Assembly: GCA_965206355.1 (NCBI GenBank)
Contig: OZ242212.1
Coordinates: forward strand, 2,170,001 to 2,234,000
Source: Spongiihabitans sp965206355
Lineage (GTDB): Bacteria; Pseudomonadota; Gammaproteobacteria; Arenicellales; Poriferihabitantaceae
Reading direction: 5' to 3'
DNA: 64,000 nucleotides
Under the pieces are notes generated by a model. It did not search any database and was not told the origin of the DNA. It saw only the letters and a program-made list of their open reading frames with translations. This document shows, one piece after another, positions 1 to 8,728 of the stretch (position 1 is the stretch's first letter; each line of letters opens with the position of its first letter). Both the position numbers and the translations under genes were made by a program.

Positions 1-184
1 CTGGATATGTAGGGAGGCGTTTTCTGCCTGATTCGCCCATATTTGGCAATAGCTGGGCAAAAGTCGAAGCGAGATCGTTGACTATACGGCTTTTTAGAGG
101 TGTGTTTTTTCAGAAAATCAAGAAATAGTGTAATATTCTCGCTTGTCGCACATATTCTAAACATAAAATTGAGTATCACAACAA

Positions 185-1186
185 ATGAGTAAGAAGTGGT
201 CACCCATCGAAGACATGCCGACAGACGCGATTGAGTGGCGAAGTGTAGACTACCAAGAAGCCTTCTCCCAATGGCACGAACTGCGACCACAGCTTGAAAG
301 CACAACGCTGGATAAAAAGATAATGGAAATCTGGGCTGAGGAACGACAGAGATATTTTGCTATTGAGACTGGGCAGGTTGAGAATTTATATGTGCTTCCC
401 AGAGGCATTACCGAGCAGCTCATCACCGAAGGGCTGGAGAGCGTCCGCTTATCCCACAAAATGGCAGCTCCAGAAGTGGAAGATGACAGCTTGACCGGAT
501 TGCTACAAGATCAAAAAACGGCATTGGAAATGGTCTTTGATACGGTTGCTCAACACCGACCGTTATCACATACGGCGTTCAAAGAATGGCATCAAATTCT
601 CACCCGACACCAAGCTACCGCTACGGGCAGAGGGCCGGACGGGCAACGTGTCGGCATCCCCCTGCGCAAGGGGGACTACAAAATTCGCCCGAACAATCCA
701 CGCCAGCAGGATGGCACTGTTTATGAGTATTGTCCGCCGGAACATGTGCGTTCGGAACTGGACAGATTGCTTGATATGTACGCCAAGATACATGAGCAAA
801 ACTATGCCACCGAAGTCGAAGCGGCATGGCTACATCATCGCTATATCCAAATTCATCCGTTTCAGGACGGCAATGGACGCACTGCGCGGTTGCTTATGGC
901 GTATGCTTACATCCGGCGCGGGGAATTTCCGCCGGTGATTATTGCGGCACAAAAACCCGCGTACATTGGCGTGCTTGAATTAGCCGATGCTGGTGACTTA
1001 CGTCCTTTTTGTAATCGGCTCTCTGCGCTGGCAACAGAGTCTCTCGGTGGCGCAATCACAATAGCAAAAAAAGTCCTCAAATCTTCTCGGCATTACCACC
1101 ATTCCAACGGCGACTGCACCTATAAGGCTCCTGGCGAAAATAAATGGAAGCGTGGGCCAGACACCGACAACGGACTTGACATGTAG
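185..1186 (+). CDS. Fic family protein (probable AMPylase)
   Basis: The 333-residue protein carries the Fic core motif HPFQDGNGR near residues 223-231, the signature of enzymes that transfer AMP or another nucleotide part from a donor to a protein hydroxyl. The catalytic histidine, the acidic residue and the anion-binding glycine/asparagine are all present, so the active site looks intact. The N-terminal 100 residues have the helical build usual for stand-alone Fic proteins. I could not find a convincing (S/T)xxxE(G/N) inhibitory helix, so its autoinhibition is unclear. The target protein cannot be predicted. Start is the ATG at 185. No antitoxin-like small gene precedes it, and the downstream neighbour is a truncated mlrC remnant, so this spot has been rearranged. 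Confidence 0.9.
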   Translation: MSKKWSPIEDMPTDAIEWRSVDYQEAFSQWHELRPQLESTTLDKKIMEIWAEERQRYFAIETGQVENLYVLPRGITEQLITEGLESVRLSHKMAAPEVEDDSLTGLLQDQKTALEMVFDTVAQHRPLSHTAFKEWHQILTRHQATATGRGPDGQRVGIPLRKGDYKIRPNNPRQQDGTVYEYCPPEHVRSELDRLLDMYAKIHEQNYATEVEAAWLHHRYIQIHPFQDGNGRTARLLMAYAYIRRGEFPPVIIAAQKPAYIGVLELADAGDLRPFCNRLSALATESLGGAITIAKKVLKSSRHYHHSNGDCTYKAPGENKWKRGPDTDNGLDM

Positions 1187-1242
1187 TCGCAACATTCTGC
1201 GGAATGTTTTCGGACGCGATTGCTGTTCTTTTTTGGTATAAA

Positions 1243-1527
1243 TCATGCCGCTTGCGGCATTGGATAAATGTTGTGAGCGTAGCGAATTTCCTTAGCACAA
1301 GGCATTGCCGAACACCAGAGCAAAGGCACGATGTCATGTTGTCTTTCATGCAACGCTCTTATTACTCCAGCAATCGGCAAATGCACCGATCTGACAGCAT
1401 CTATCATTGCCTGCCCCTGATTCATCGTTGGCCATTCATCGGCATCTACAAATGCCGAAAAATCAGCGTTTACGGTAGCAAAGGTATTGGTTTCGTGTTG
1501 CCAGCCAGCGATTGCAATTCTGCTCAA
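1243..1527 (-). pseudogene. N-terminal remnant of MlrC-like M81 metallopeptidase
   Basis: Read on the minus strand, a TTG start at 1527 preceded by a good ribosome site (GGAG, 5 bases away) opens a frame beginning LSRIAIAGWQHETNTF and running to PLLWCSAMPCA. This is recognisable as the N-terminus of the M81/MlrC (microcystin-degradation protein) family, including the QHETNTF zinc-site region. The family is about 490 residues long. Here similarity stops after about 80 residues and the frame ends in an unrelated tail at 1243. The 3' five-sixths of the gene is not in the window, so this is a decayed fragment. Family assignment is from memory of the motif; no search was run. Confidence 0.7.
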
Positions 1528-1851
1528 ACGATCTCCTCTCTGTGTTATTAACGACACCCTATCGACACCATAAAGCGACCCGTTTAATGGGAAATAAGAG
1601 TTCTTAATGTCAGGCGTGTATGCAACCCTCATTTCGATATTAGCACAACTTGCAACTGCGTATCGGCACTTGTCTGTAACGAACTAAATACACCGACCAA
1701 ACACGATAGCCAATGCCCTGCCCGACATAGAATAAGGCAATTATTCGCTTTCCAGATTCATTTCATATTGGAAAAGCGCAACCCTCGTCAAACTCGGTTG
1801 GGTTTGTTATGATAGCACTGAATTTGCCACAATAATGATGAGGAGACAGGC

Positions 1852-2280
1852 ATGAGCAAAGTAGCAGACATTCTGACGGACAGGAACGACGATATCTGGA
1901 GCGTACAGTCCGAGCAATCGGTACTCAGTGCCATCAAGTTGATGGCAGAAAAAAGTGTCGGGGCGTTGTTGGTGATTGATGACAATCACTTGTCGGGCAT
2001 ACTCAGTGAGCGGGATTATGCGCGTAAAGTGATATTGGAGAACCGCTCATCGGCTGATACCCGCGTGATTGACATTATGAGCCGTAACCCAATCACCACG
2101 ACCCGTGAGAACAGCGTGGCAGAATGTATGTCAATGATGACGGATAATGATATCCGACATTTACCAGTGGTTGAAGGTGAGCAGGTAATCGGGATGATAT
2201 CAATCGGCGATTTGGTGAAAACCGTCATCAAAGAACAACAATTCACTATCAGTCAACTGCAACACTATATCGCCGGTTAA
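1852..2280 (+). CDS. CBS-domain pair protein
   Basis: The 142-residue protein consists almost entirely of two CBS motifs (about residues 10-65 and 75-135). Typical signatures are visible: GALLVIDDNHLSGILSERDY in the first and IRHLPVVEGEQVIGMISIGD in the second. Such stand-alone CBS pairs bind adenosyl ligands (AMP, ATP, NADH) and act as energy sensors, but partners differ between species and none is evident here. A strong ribosome site (GAGGAGAC) lies just ahead of the ATG. The gene stands alone between the mlrC remnant and the convergent DUF3501 gene. Confidence 0.9.
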   Translation: MSKVADILTDRNDDIWSVQSEQSVLSAIKLMAEKSVGALLVIDDNHLSGILSERDYARKVILENRSSADTRVIDIMSRNPITTTRENSVAECMSMMTDNDIRHLPVVEGEQVIGMISIGDLVKTVIKEQQFTISQLQHYIAG

Positions 2281-2321
2281 ACAGAATGTTCAAGGGTGCC
2301 GTAATAAGATGAGACAGAACG

Positions 2322-2927
2322 CTATATCGCAGACAATGATTGCGTGGTTAAATCACGCGCCAGTGATGTAGCGATATGCTGTGGCAATGCGCCGCTCTCA
2401 TAAGTGTAGTGAGGATGATCAACACCTATTTTTATTTGCGCAGCGCTGTTGACTGCCGCAATCATCCCGTCACTCAATTCAAATCGTAAAAAATGCACTG
2501 CGGACGTTTTTTCCGCAGTGTGGCGCACCAAATCTTCATTAGCGATAGGATGAACCTTTGCGAAATCAGCAATTTGCACCCATATTTGCGCTTCCACGCC
2601 AATCAGTGTTGACAACGCAATAGCGCGCTCTGCCGGATCTTCGTATTCAATCATAAAAGTAGCCTTCCAGTTGCTTCCATCCGGAATTAACGGGTTGTAC
2701 GCTGCCAGTTCTTGCTCAATAGCATCGGCTTCAAAAATCTTTTCAATGCGAAGAATCTCCTGAACTTGATAATGCATAGTTAGGCGATCTTCAAAATGCA
2801 AAGTAGCGTGTTCGCCTAACGCAACCCGACGTGATCTTTTATGGATAATCATTTGCGCACGATAGCTTGAACGCTGGTTGTCGTATTCTTCCAGCGACAT
2901 AAGATCGGTTCTGGTGAGTTTTGACAT
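2322..2927 (-). CDS. DUF3501 family protein
   Basis: The 201-residue protein starts with LMSLEEYDNQR and contains HYQVQEILRIEKIF, both typical of DUF3501, a family without a known activity. In many proteobacteria DUF3501 genes stand next to a heterodisulfide-reductase-like Fe-S protein and a rubrerythrin, and the same trio occurs here on one strand. That points to a role with the redox proteins. The MITE at 3009-3147 now separates it from the Fe-S gene. A 32-bp stretch covering the start codon is duplicated 44 bp upstream, creating a second start context that leads into only ten codons. Confidence 0.85.
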   Translation of the reverse strand: MSKLTRTDLMSLEEYDNQRSSYRAQMIIHKRSRRVALGEHATLHFEDRLTMHYQVQEILRIEKIFEADAIEQELAAYNPLIPDGSNWKATFMIEYEDPAERAIALSTLIGVEAQIWVQIADFAKVHPIANEDLVRHTAEKTSAVHFLRFELSDGMIAAVNSAAQIKIGVDHPHYTYESGALPQHIATSLARDLTTQSLSAI

Positions 2928-2979
2928 AACAGAATGCGCTAATTAAAATCGGTTCTGGTGAGTTTTGACATAACAGAAT
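2904..2979. repeat. Duplicated start region of DUF3501 gene
   Basis: A 32-bp sequence at 2904-2935 recurs at 2948-2979. Both copies include the reverse complement of the translation start of the DUF3501 gene. Read on the minus strand, the upstream copy would encode a ten-residue peptide (MSKLTRTDFN) ending in TAG before the true gene start. Confidence 0.9.
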
Positions 2980-3008
2980 ACACTAAATAATCGGGGCAAC
3001 AATTAAAT

Positions 3009-3147
3009 GAGACCTTTGCACGAAAGCCATTTCACCTGCATGCTGTGTTAAAATCGTACTCAATCGGTCATTTATAAGCATAAACTCCCTCATTCCGTGC
3101 GTTTTTGCCTTGCCTGAAAGCGAACTCATCTTCCGTGCAAAGGTCTC
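3009..3147 (+). mobile_element. MITE copy 1 (139 bp)
   Basis: Begins GAGACCTTTGCACGAAAGCC and ends with the inverted form GTGCAAAGGTCTC; the first 14 bases of the two ends are perfect inverted repeats. The target duplication TAAAT lies at 3004-3008 and 3148-3152. It separates the DUF3501 gene from the Fe-S protein gene. No transposase is encoded. Confidence 0.95.
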
Positions 3148-3156
3148 TAAATACTG

Positions 3157-4527
3157 TTAAATACCATACGCCTTACGTAGCAAAGATATCGGGTGGGATG
3201 TGGTCGAGCCATTCGCCAACGCATGTTCGATAAATTTTCCTGCCATCGGGCAATCACTGCCATAGTAATCAACATCAGCCTGTATCACTTTGCTGACAAC
3301 CGGTCTTACCAGCTTTCTTGCCGTTTTATAGAATTTACTTTTAACACCGTAGGTGCCGTTATGTCCTGAACAACGTGCTATCGCCGTCACCTCGGTATGC
3401 GGAATCAATTGCAGACATTCTTTGGTTTTCAATCCAATCTTCTGAACACGCTGATGACAGGCAACGTGGTAAGCGACTTTGCCCAGAGATTGCTTAAACT
3501 TGGTGTTCAACAAGCCGTCACGATGACGTAGCATCAGATATTCAAAAGGATCAAAAATGGCTTTGGCAACCTTTTGCACGAGTTCGTCGCCAGCAAACAA
3601 TAGTGGCAATTCCTGCCGAAACATAAGCACACAGGAGGGCACTGGTGCGATGATGTCGTAGCCGCCATCAAGCAGTGCTACCAGATGAGGAATGTTGATT
3701 GCTTTTGCTTTGGCAACCGAATCCAAATCACCCAGTTCCAATTTTGGCATACCGCAACACTGCTCACGCTCAGCTAAAGCAACCGTGATTTGATTATGTT
3801 TTAAGACCCGTATCAAATCCCCGCCCAAATCCGGCGCATTGTAATTGCCATAACAGGTTGTAAATAGCGCAACTTTTCCGGTCGTTTTTGCGGTTGCGGT
3901 TACCGCAGTAGTCTGCGTGCCCGTATCGGACAGTACCCCATTCTCCCGCATACGCTTACGCAGTGTGTTACTGTGATACGCTGGGATAGCGGCTTCAGCA
4001 TGAACCCCTAGCACCTTGTCTAGCACTTTACGCGCCGGTTTGATTTTGTTTGCGCTGTTGACCATATTAACGATGATCGGAATACTCGCCAATTTACCAA
4101 CTGCATCGGTAGCGGACAGAATTTTTTCGCTATTGCTTACCCGACCTTGTCGAAACTTCACCGATTTTGCCCGCAACATTAAATGCGGGAAGTCGATATT
4201 CCATTGATGTGGTGGGATGTAAGGGCATTTCGTCTGGTAACACAAATCGCACAGGTAGCACTGATCGACAACCTGCCAATAATCCTGTTTGTCCACCCCG
4301 TCAACTTCCAAAGTAGCGGCTTGATCAATCAAATCAAACAGGGTCGGGAAGGCATGGCACAGACTGACGCAACGCCGACAACCGTGACAATGATCAAAAA
4401 CACGTTCCAGCTCTGTGAACAGGGCATCCTGATTATGAAAATCAGGATTTTTCCAGTCAATGGGATGTCGGATTGGTGCTTCCAGACTGCCCTCTCTGTT
4501 TAGCCCCTGCTTCATCAGTTGCGACAT
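3157..4527 (-). CDS. GlpC/HdrB-like Fe-S protein with two 4Fe-4S sites
   Basis: The 456-residue protein has two ferredoxin-type Cys clusters near residues 48-60 (CHGCRRCVSLC) and 92-102 (CYLCDLCYQTKC). These are followed by cysteine-rich CCG-type domains with the core CCGMPK near residue 258 and a degenerate CSGHNG near residue 388. This layout matches the GlpC/HdrB-like family that passes electrons between quinones or flavoproteins and a substrate. No flavoprotein subunit is next to it, so it is unlikely to be a true anaerobic glycerol-3-phosphate dehydrogenase subunit. With rubrerythrin upstream and DUF3501 downstream it fits a peroxide- or oxygen-defence electron chain. That role is inference from gene order. 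Confidence 0.85.
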   Translation of the reverse strand: MSQLMKQGLNREGSLEAPIRHPIDWKNPDFHNQDALFTELERVFDHCHGCRRCVSLCHAFPTLFDLIDQAATLEVDGVDKQDYWQVVDQCYLCDLCYQTKCPYIPPHQWNIDFPHLMLRAKSVKFRQGRVSNSEKILSATDAVGKLASIPIIVNMVNSANKIKPARKVLDKVLGVHAEAAIPAYHSNTLRKRMRENGVLSDTGTQTTAVTATAKTTGKVALFTTCYGNYNAPDLGGDLIRVLKHNQITVALAEREQCCGMPKLELGDLDSVAKAKAINIPHLVALLDGGYDIIAPVPSCVLMFRQELPLLFAGDELVQKVAKAIFDPFEYLMLRHRDGLLNTKFKQSLGKVAYHVACHQRVQKIGLKTKECLQLIPHTEVTAIARCSGHNGTYGVKSKFYKTARKLVRPVVSKVIQADVDYYGSDCPMAGKFIEHALANGSTTSHPISLLRKAYGI

Positions 4528-4585
4528 TTAGTGGTCAACACATGCGTCCAAAGTCATAACCTTGAAGAATGACTCCATCAATACA

Positions 4586-4999
4586 CTAAATCTCATCCAG
4601 TGCTTTTTGGAAACGATTTGCATGTGAGCGTTCGGCTTTACCAAGTGTCTCAAACCAATCCGCAATTTCCTCGAATGATTCATTCCGAGCAGTTTTTGCC
4701 ATACCCGGATACATATCGGTATATTCATGGGTTTCGCCCGCGATAGCGGCTTTGAGGTTATCCTGTGTCGCGCCAATCGGCAGTCCGGTAGCCGGATCGC
4801 CACATTCTTCCAGATATTCAAGATGACCATGTGCATGACCGGTTTCACCTTCAGCAGTAGAACGAAACACGGCAGCCACATCGTTGTAGCCTTCAATATC
4901 GGCTTTTGCCGCAAAATATAAATATCGGCGATTAGCCTGAGACTCCCCAGAAAAGGCATCTTTGAGGTTTTGTTCGGTTTTTGAATTTTTTAGGTTCAT
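4586..4999 (-). CDS. Rubrerythrin (diiron domain only)
   Basis: The 137-residue protein is a ferritin-like four-helix bundle with paired carboxylate/His motifs: ESQANRRY (residues 19-26), EGETGHAHGH (50-59), GETHEYTDMYP and ERSHANRF near the C-terminus. These build the non-haem diiron centre that reduces hydrogen peroxide. The C-terminal rubredoxin domain of classical rubrerythrin is absent, as in the short rubrerythrin family, so an external electron donor is needed. The Fe-S protein immediately downstream is a candidate. A ribosome site (AGGAG) precedes the ATG at 4999. Confidence 0.92.
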   Translation of the reverse strand: MNLKNSKTEQNLKDAFSGESQANRRYLYFAAKADIEGYNDVAAVFRSTAEGETGHAHGHLEYLEECGDPATGLPIGATQDNLKAAIAGETHEYTDMYPGMAKTARNESFEEIADWFETLGKAERSHANRFQKALDEI

Positions 5000-5089
5000 A
5001 ATTGTGGACTCCTAATTGTGTTATAGATTGGGTCTGTCAAACTCGAAATTTCATGGATAGTTCATTGTGTTACGCGATCTTACGAGGCA

Positions 5090-5593
5090 TTATGACTCCC
5101 TGGAGCGAGCCGCTAACAACGCCAAAATAGTTTCGGCATCGCTCACCTCAAACGCTTGAGCAGATTCAACATTTAAGTGTGTTATCACCCCGTCCTCGGC
5201 GATAAGCGCATAACGCTGCGAGCGCATACCAAAATTTGCCGCAGTGAGGTCCAATTCAAGCCCCATTGCCTGTGTAAAAGCAGCACTACCGTCTGCCAGC
5301 ATCAAGATATTATCTTCAACATGCTGTGCCTCGCCCCAAGCTGCCATAACAAAAGCATCGTTTACTGAAAGACAGGCGATACTATCGACACCTTTAGCGC
5401 GTATAGCCTCGTGATGAACGACATAGCCCGGCAAGTGAGCTGCCGAACAGGTCGGTGTAAATGCGCCGGGCAGAGCAAATAATACCACGGTTTTACCCGC
5501 AAATATCTCATCTGTTGTTATCTCTTTTGCACCATCATCGGTCATCGTAGAAAGTGAAACATTGGGTATTTTATCCCCTATTTTTATCTGCAT
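5090..5593 (-). CDS. Peroxiredoxin, Prx5 type
   Basis: The 167-residue thioredoxin-fold protein carries PGAFTPTCSAAHLPGY, the Prx5-type peroxidatic cysteine site, around residues 42-58, and the downstream active-site region MRSQRYALIAEDG. It reduces peroxides, using glutathione/glutaredoxin or thioredoxin as donor. No fused glutaredoxin domain is present. It lies about 90 bp upstream of rubrerythrin on the same strand, consistent with a shared oxidative-stress role. Confidence 0.92.
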   Translation of the reverse strand: MQIKIGDKIPNVSLSTMTDDGAKEITTDEIFAGKTVVLFALPGAFTPTCSAAHLPGYVVHHEAIRAKGVDSIACLSVNDAFVMAAWGEAQHVEDNILMLADGSAAFTQAMGLELDLTAANFGMRSQRYALIAEDGVITHLNVESAQAFEVSDAETILALLAARSRES

Positions 5594-5752
5594 AGAAAAG
5601 TCCTCATGAATATGCCAATGAATTTAGTGGTTACAAGGTATCTGCCATCAACAGGTTGCTCGCGCAACATACCCGACAACACGCGCGACTGACATAAGCG
5701 ATTGACATAAACATTGAACACGTTGAGATAACGAAGCGTTGCAACATATCAC

Positions 5753-6424
5753 TTACTGCGTGAGGCGGATACGCGGCTTAGGTGAGAATCGAATTTCCAG
5801 CCGACGGTTTCGGGTGCGATTCTGTTCGCTGTCATTGTCGACAAGCGGACGACTCAAACTATAACCGACCACCCGCAGGCGTAGCGGATCAACACCCTGA
5901 TCCTCCAGAAATCTGGCTGCCGCCGCCGCTCTGGCGGCTGACAACTCCCAGTTGGACGGGAAGCGCTGCCACAGCGCTGCCTTGATCGGGACATTATCGG
6001 TATGCCCCTCCAGACTGATCAGATAGTCGGGATACTTTTCAATCAATTCAGTCACTCCCAACAGCACTGTTTTGCCAGCGGCGGACAGGTCTGTTGATCC
6101 CAGTTGGAACACCACATCGCTACCCAACTGAATGGTGGCGGTAGTATCACGTAGTTGCCGAATAACCCCCTCTTTTTCTTTTAACTCCGCCCCCATACTT
6201 TGTTTAAGCGCATCAACATCCTGACGTAGTTGCTCGACATGACGCTTGTTTGCGGACACCAGTTCGGCTGACAGTTTGCTGTTGTCTGCTTTCAATACCG
6301 CTATTTGCTCGGACAAGGCTACCAACTCGGCAGACCTATCCTCTGGATTCTTATAAAACATATAACCAGCAACAGCTACCGCCATCAGTAGTAATACAAT
6401 CAATAATGTTGTTAATTTGTTCAT
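5753..6424 (-). CDS. OmpA/MotB-like peptidoglycan-binding envelope protein
   Basis: The 223-residue protein has one N-terminal membrane helix (about residues 4-24), a coiled-coil region (about 30-95) and a C-terminal OmpA-like domain. The peptidoglycan-binding signature ISLEGHTDNVPI is followed by WELSAARAAAAARFL and the RTRNRRLEIRF segment. The arrangement (TM, coil, OmpA domain, no beta barrel) resembles MotB-like or TolR/Pal-type anchors that tie the inner membrane to the cell wall. No motA/exbB partner is adjacent and no flagellar genes are in the window, so a motility role is unsupported. Confidence 0.85.
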   Translation of the reverse strand: MNKLTTLLIVLLLMAVAVAGYMFYKNPEDRSAELVALSEQIAVLKADNSKLSAELVSANKRHVEQLRQDVDALKQSMGAELKEKEGVIRQLRDTTATIQLGSDVVFQLGSTDLSAAGKTVLLGVTELIEKYPDYLISLEGHTDNVPIKAALWQRFPSNWELSAARAAAAARFLEDQGVDPLRLRVVGYSLSRPLVDNDSEQNRTRNRRLEIRFSPKPRIRLTQ

Positions 6425-6789
6425 ATAAAGAACCTTGATTTCTTCTATGGATTGAACCTCAATGCGTACAGAGAACTACTTGATTCAAGTGTAACACATT
6501 GAATATGACGTGGGTTCAAGTATTCCTAAAATTTCTGTATGGAATTGAGAATTGCAAACAGGAATTGACAAGCACTGTTTTCGCGTGCTTTTAAGTGTCT
6601 GTGGCTTTTTCCAGAAGTGAAACTTTACCACCATCCTCAACGACTCAGCAAAATTAAAATTTCTCTCCATATCGGGTGTCCTTAATTTTCTCCTTAATTT
6701 TCTTGTCCTTAATTTTCTTGTTGGGTATCTCTAATTTTCTTGTCATTTTCAATTCTCAATTTGTATCAGTTTAACGCTACAATCGCGTT
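6425..6789. other. Non-coding gap with short direct repeats
   Basis: About 365 bases without a convincing gene. Three direct repeats of TCCTTAATTTTC (extended to TCCTTAATTTTCTTG in the last two) occupy 6679-6720, and related AATTTTCTTG words follow to about 6742. The rest is AT-rich. It probably contains the promoter of the lipoprotein gene, but no clear -35/-10 pair stands out. Confidence 0.6.
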
Positions 6790-7155
6790 ATGTATCGAAT
6801 TATTGTCATTTTTATTGTGATAGCTTTGCTGGCTGGATGCGGGGCAGTTCCGGACGCTAGTAATGCCGCTGTTAAAGCAGCCCCCAAGCAACAAAATAAG
6901 TGGCTTAGGCAGGCGGAAGCAGATACTACTATGGCAATCAGGCGCGGCGCGGAATGGCGTGTCCGTGATCGGGTGACTGCTGGGAAGGCGGTCAATCTGC
7001 GAACACTGCTTGAAATCGCCCAACAAATGCAACAGGATGGTGAAATCGTTGAAGCAACGCGCTTAGCCATCAAAATTTCCAGAATAGTGGCTATTGCTTT
7101 GCAACAAGCTGATGACAATATGAATGCACTGCCCGATTATCCACAGTGGTATTAA
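6790..7155 (+). CDS. Small lipoprotein, possibly SoxXA-binding-like
   Basis: The 121-residue protein has a type II signal peptide: a hydrophobic stretch (residues 4-16) ending in the lipobox LLAGC, so the mature protein starts at Cys17. The rest is helical: an Ala/Glu-rich stretch with GAEWR, an amphipathic helix (MQQDGEIVEATRLAIKIS), and a C-terminal IALQQADDN...PDYPQWY. The pattern recalls the small SoxXA-binding/SoxK-type lipoproteins, but this is weak and no sox genes are in the window. It sits 21 bp ahead of xseA and may be co-transcribed. Confidence 0.6.
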   Translation: MYRIIVIFIVIALLAGCGAVPDASNAAVKAAPKQQNKWLRQAEADTTMAIRRGAEWRVRDRVTAGKAVNLRTLLEIAQQMQQDGEIVEATRLAIKISRIVAIALQQADDNMNALPDYPQWY

Positions 7156-7176
7156 TCTGCGTAATCTGCTTTGCTG

Positions 7177-8508
7177 ATGACCTCTGATACGACTCAATTT
7201 GTTTATACCGTAAAACAGCTTAACAGTGAGTTACGTGGCCTGCTGGAAATGAGTTATCGTTCAATCTGGGTGACAGGAGAAATTTCCGACCTGGCCACTC
7301 CCGCATCGGGACATCTGTATTTCTCGCTAAAAGATAACAACGCGGTCATTCGCTGTAGCTTTTTTCGTAATCGACAAAATCGGCACAGCCCGACACCACA
7401 AGACGGTATGCAGGTGTTATTGAACGGTCAGGTTTCTTACTACGAACCACGTGGCAACCTGCAATTTATTGTCGGTTATATGGAACAAGCTGGTGAGGGC
7501 GCACTTCGCCGTGCCTTTGAAATTCTTAAACAAAAACTTGCCACAGAGGGATTCTTTGAGCAACGGCATAAATTAGAAATACCGACTTATCCGACAACCA
7601 TCGGCATCATAACTTCAAGTAGCGGTGCGGCATTACACGATATTCGGGTCACGCTTAAACATCGATTCCCCCTCGCCAATGTGATTCTCTATCCCACTCT
7701 CGTACAAGGGGCAGAAGCACCGAAAAGCATCATCGCCGCCATTGAGCTGGCGCAAACACATCAGCAAGCGGATACCCTTATCCTTGCCCGTGGCGGGGGT
7801 TCAATGGAAGACCTGCAAGCATTTAATGACGAAGCGGTTGCCCGCAAGCTCTTTGCCTGCCCTATCCCGATAGTCTGCGCGGTTGGTCATGAGGTGGATT
7901 TCACAATTTGTGATTTTGTTGCCGATCAACGTGCTGCTACGCCCACTGCCGCCGCACAACAAGTTACTCCGGAGATTAGCCAACTCAAACAGAAATTCCG
8001 GTTACTGAACAATCGTCTGTCTGTCAACGCATTTAACCATATCAGGCGTTTTCAACAATCGGTAGATTATTCTGCTTGCCGATTAGTTCATCCAAAACAG
8101 AAACTGGCTGGATACTTTGCCAAACACAGAAATCAGCATAAGCAGCTTGATTTTTATATGCACAGGCAGCTTGCACTGATAAATAGCGTGCATATAAAAT
8201 GTGTGGGTTTAATCTCAGCCCATTGCCCACTCGCGCGCATTCAATATCTGCAACATCGACTTCGTGCTATGCAACAGGCATTGCGCCGTGCCATTGCTAT
8301 GCAAATCAAAAACAGGCAACAGTGCGCACAGCAAAATCACGAAAAAATTAAGCTGATGAGTCCCGAACACACCTTGCAACGTGGTTATGCCATTGTGCAA
8401 AACTGTAACAACAAGGTCATTACGGCTGCCCATCACACCAAACCCGGGGAAGCACTGCAAGTCAGGCTCGGTCAGGGTCAGATTGGCGTTGTAGTCGATA
8501 AAGTGTAA
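7177..8508 (+). CDS. xseA: Exodeoxyribonuclease VII large subunit
   Basis: The protein has an N-terminal OB-fold (VTGEISDLATPASGHLYFSL), a central catalytic domain with the hallmark LILARGGGSMEDLQAFND and the PIVCAVGHEVDFTICDFVAD segment, a coiled-coil region and the C-terminal HTLQRGYAIV motif. With XseB it degrades single-stranded DNA to oligonucleotides in repair. The ATG at 7177 gives 443 residues, close to the usual 450. An upstream TTG at 7171 is possible but less likely. xseB is not adjacent. Confidence 0.96.
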   Translation: MTSDTTQFVYTVKQLNSELRGLLEMSYRSIWVTGEISDLATPASGHLYFSLKDNNAVIRCSFFRNRQNRHSPTPQDGMQVLLNGQVSYYEPRGNLQFIVGYMEQAGEGALRRAFEILKQKLATEGFFEQRHKLEIPTYPTTIGIITSSSGAALHDIRVTLKHRFPLANVILYPTLVQGAEAPKSIIAAIELAQTHQQADTLILARGGGSMEDLQAFNDEAVARKLFACPIPIVCAVGHEVDFTICDFVADQRAATPTAAAQQVTPEISQLKQKFRLLNNRLSVNAFNHIRRFQQSVDYSACRLVHPKQKLAGYFAKHRNQHKQLDFYMHRQLALINSVHIKCVGLISAHCPLARIQYLQHRLRAMQQALRRAIAMQIKNRQQCAQQNHEKIKLMSPEHTLQRGYAIVQNCNNKVITAAHHTKPGEALQVRLGQGQIGVVVDKV

Positions 8509-8556
8509 GGTCTTGGGCATCCTCTGCACCACTTCATAATGGCTACTTCGTAATTC

Positions 8557-8695
8557 GAGACCTTTGCACGGAAGATGATTTCGCTTTCAGGCCAGGCAAA
8601 AACGCACGCAATGAGGGAGTTTATGCTTATAAATGACCGATTGAGTACGTTTTTAACGCAGCATGCAGGTGAAATGGCTTTCGTGCAAAGGTCTC
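8557..8695 (-). mobile_element. MITE copy 2 (139 bp, reversed)
   Basis: Same element in the opposite orientation, beginning GAGACCTTTGCACGGAAG on the plus strand. Target duplication AATTC at 8552-8556 and 8696-8700. It lies between the convergent ends of xseA and der, where it breaks no gene. Confidence 0.95.
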
Positions 8696-8728
8696 AATTC
8701 GTAATTGCTAATTGCCAATGCGCTGCCG

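Noticed and set aside
1245..1260. ATGCCGCTTGCGGCAT palindrome as a terminator
   Set aside because: A 7-bp stem with a two-base loop and no following run of T does not support a rho-independent terminator.
4528..4959. 143-codon minus-strand frame overlapping rubrerythrin
   Set aside because: Overlaps almost completely with a clearly conserved rubrerythrin in another frame, so it is a shadow.
5753..6424. MotB flagellar stator protein
   Set aside because: The OmpA-type domain and single helix agree, but no motA or flagellar gene is near, so I keep the broader call.
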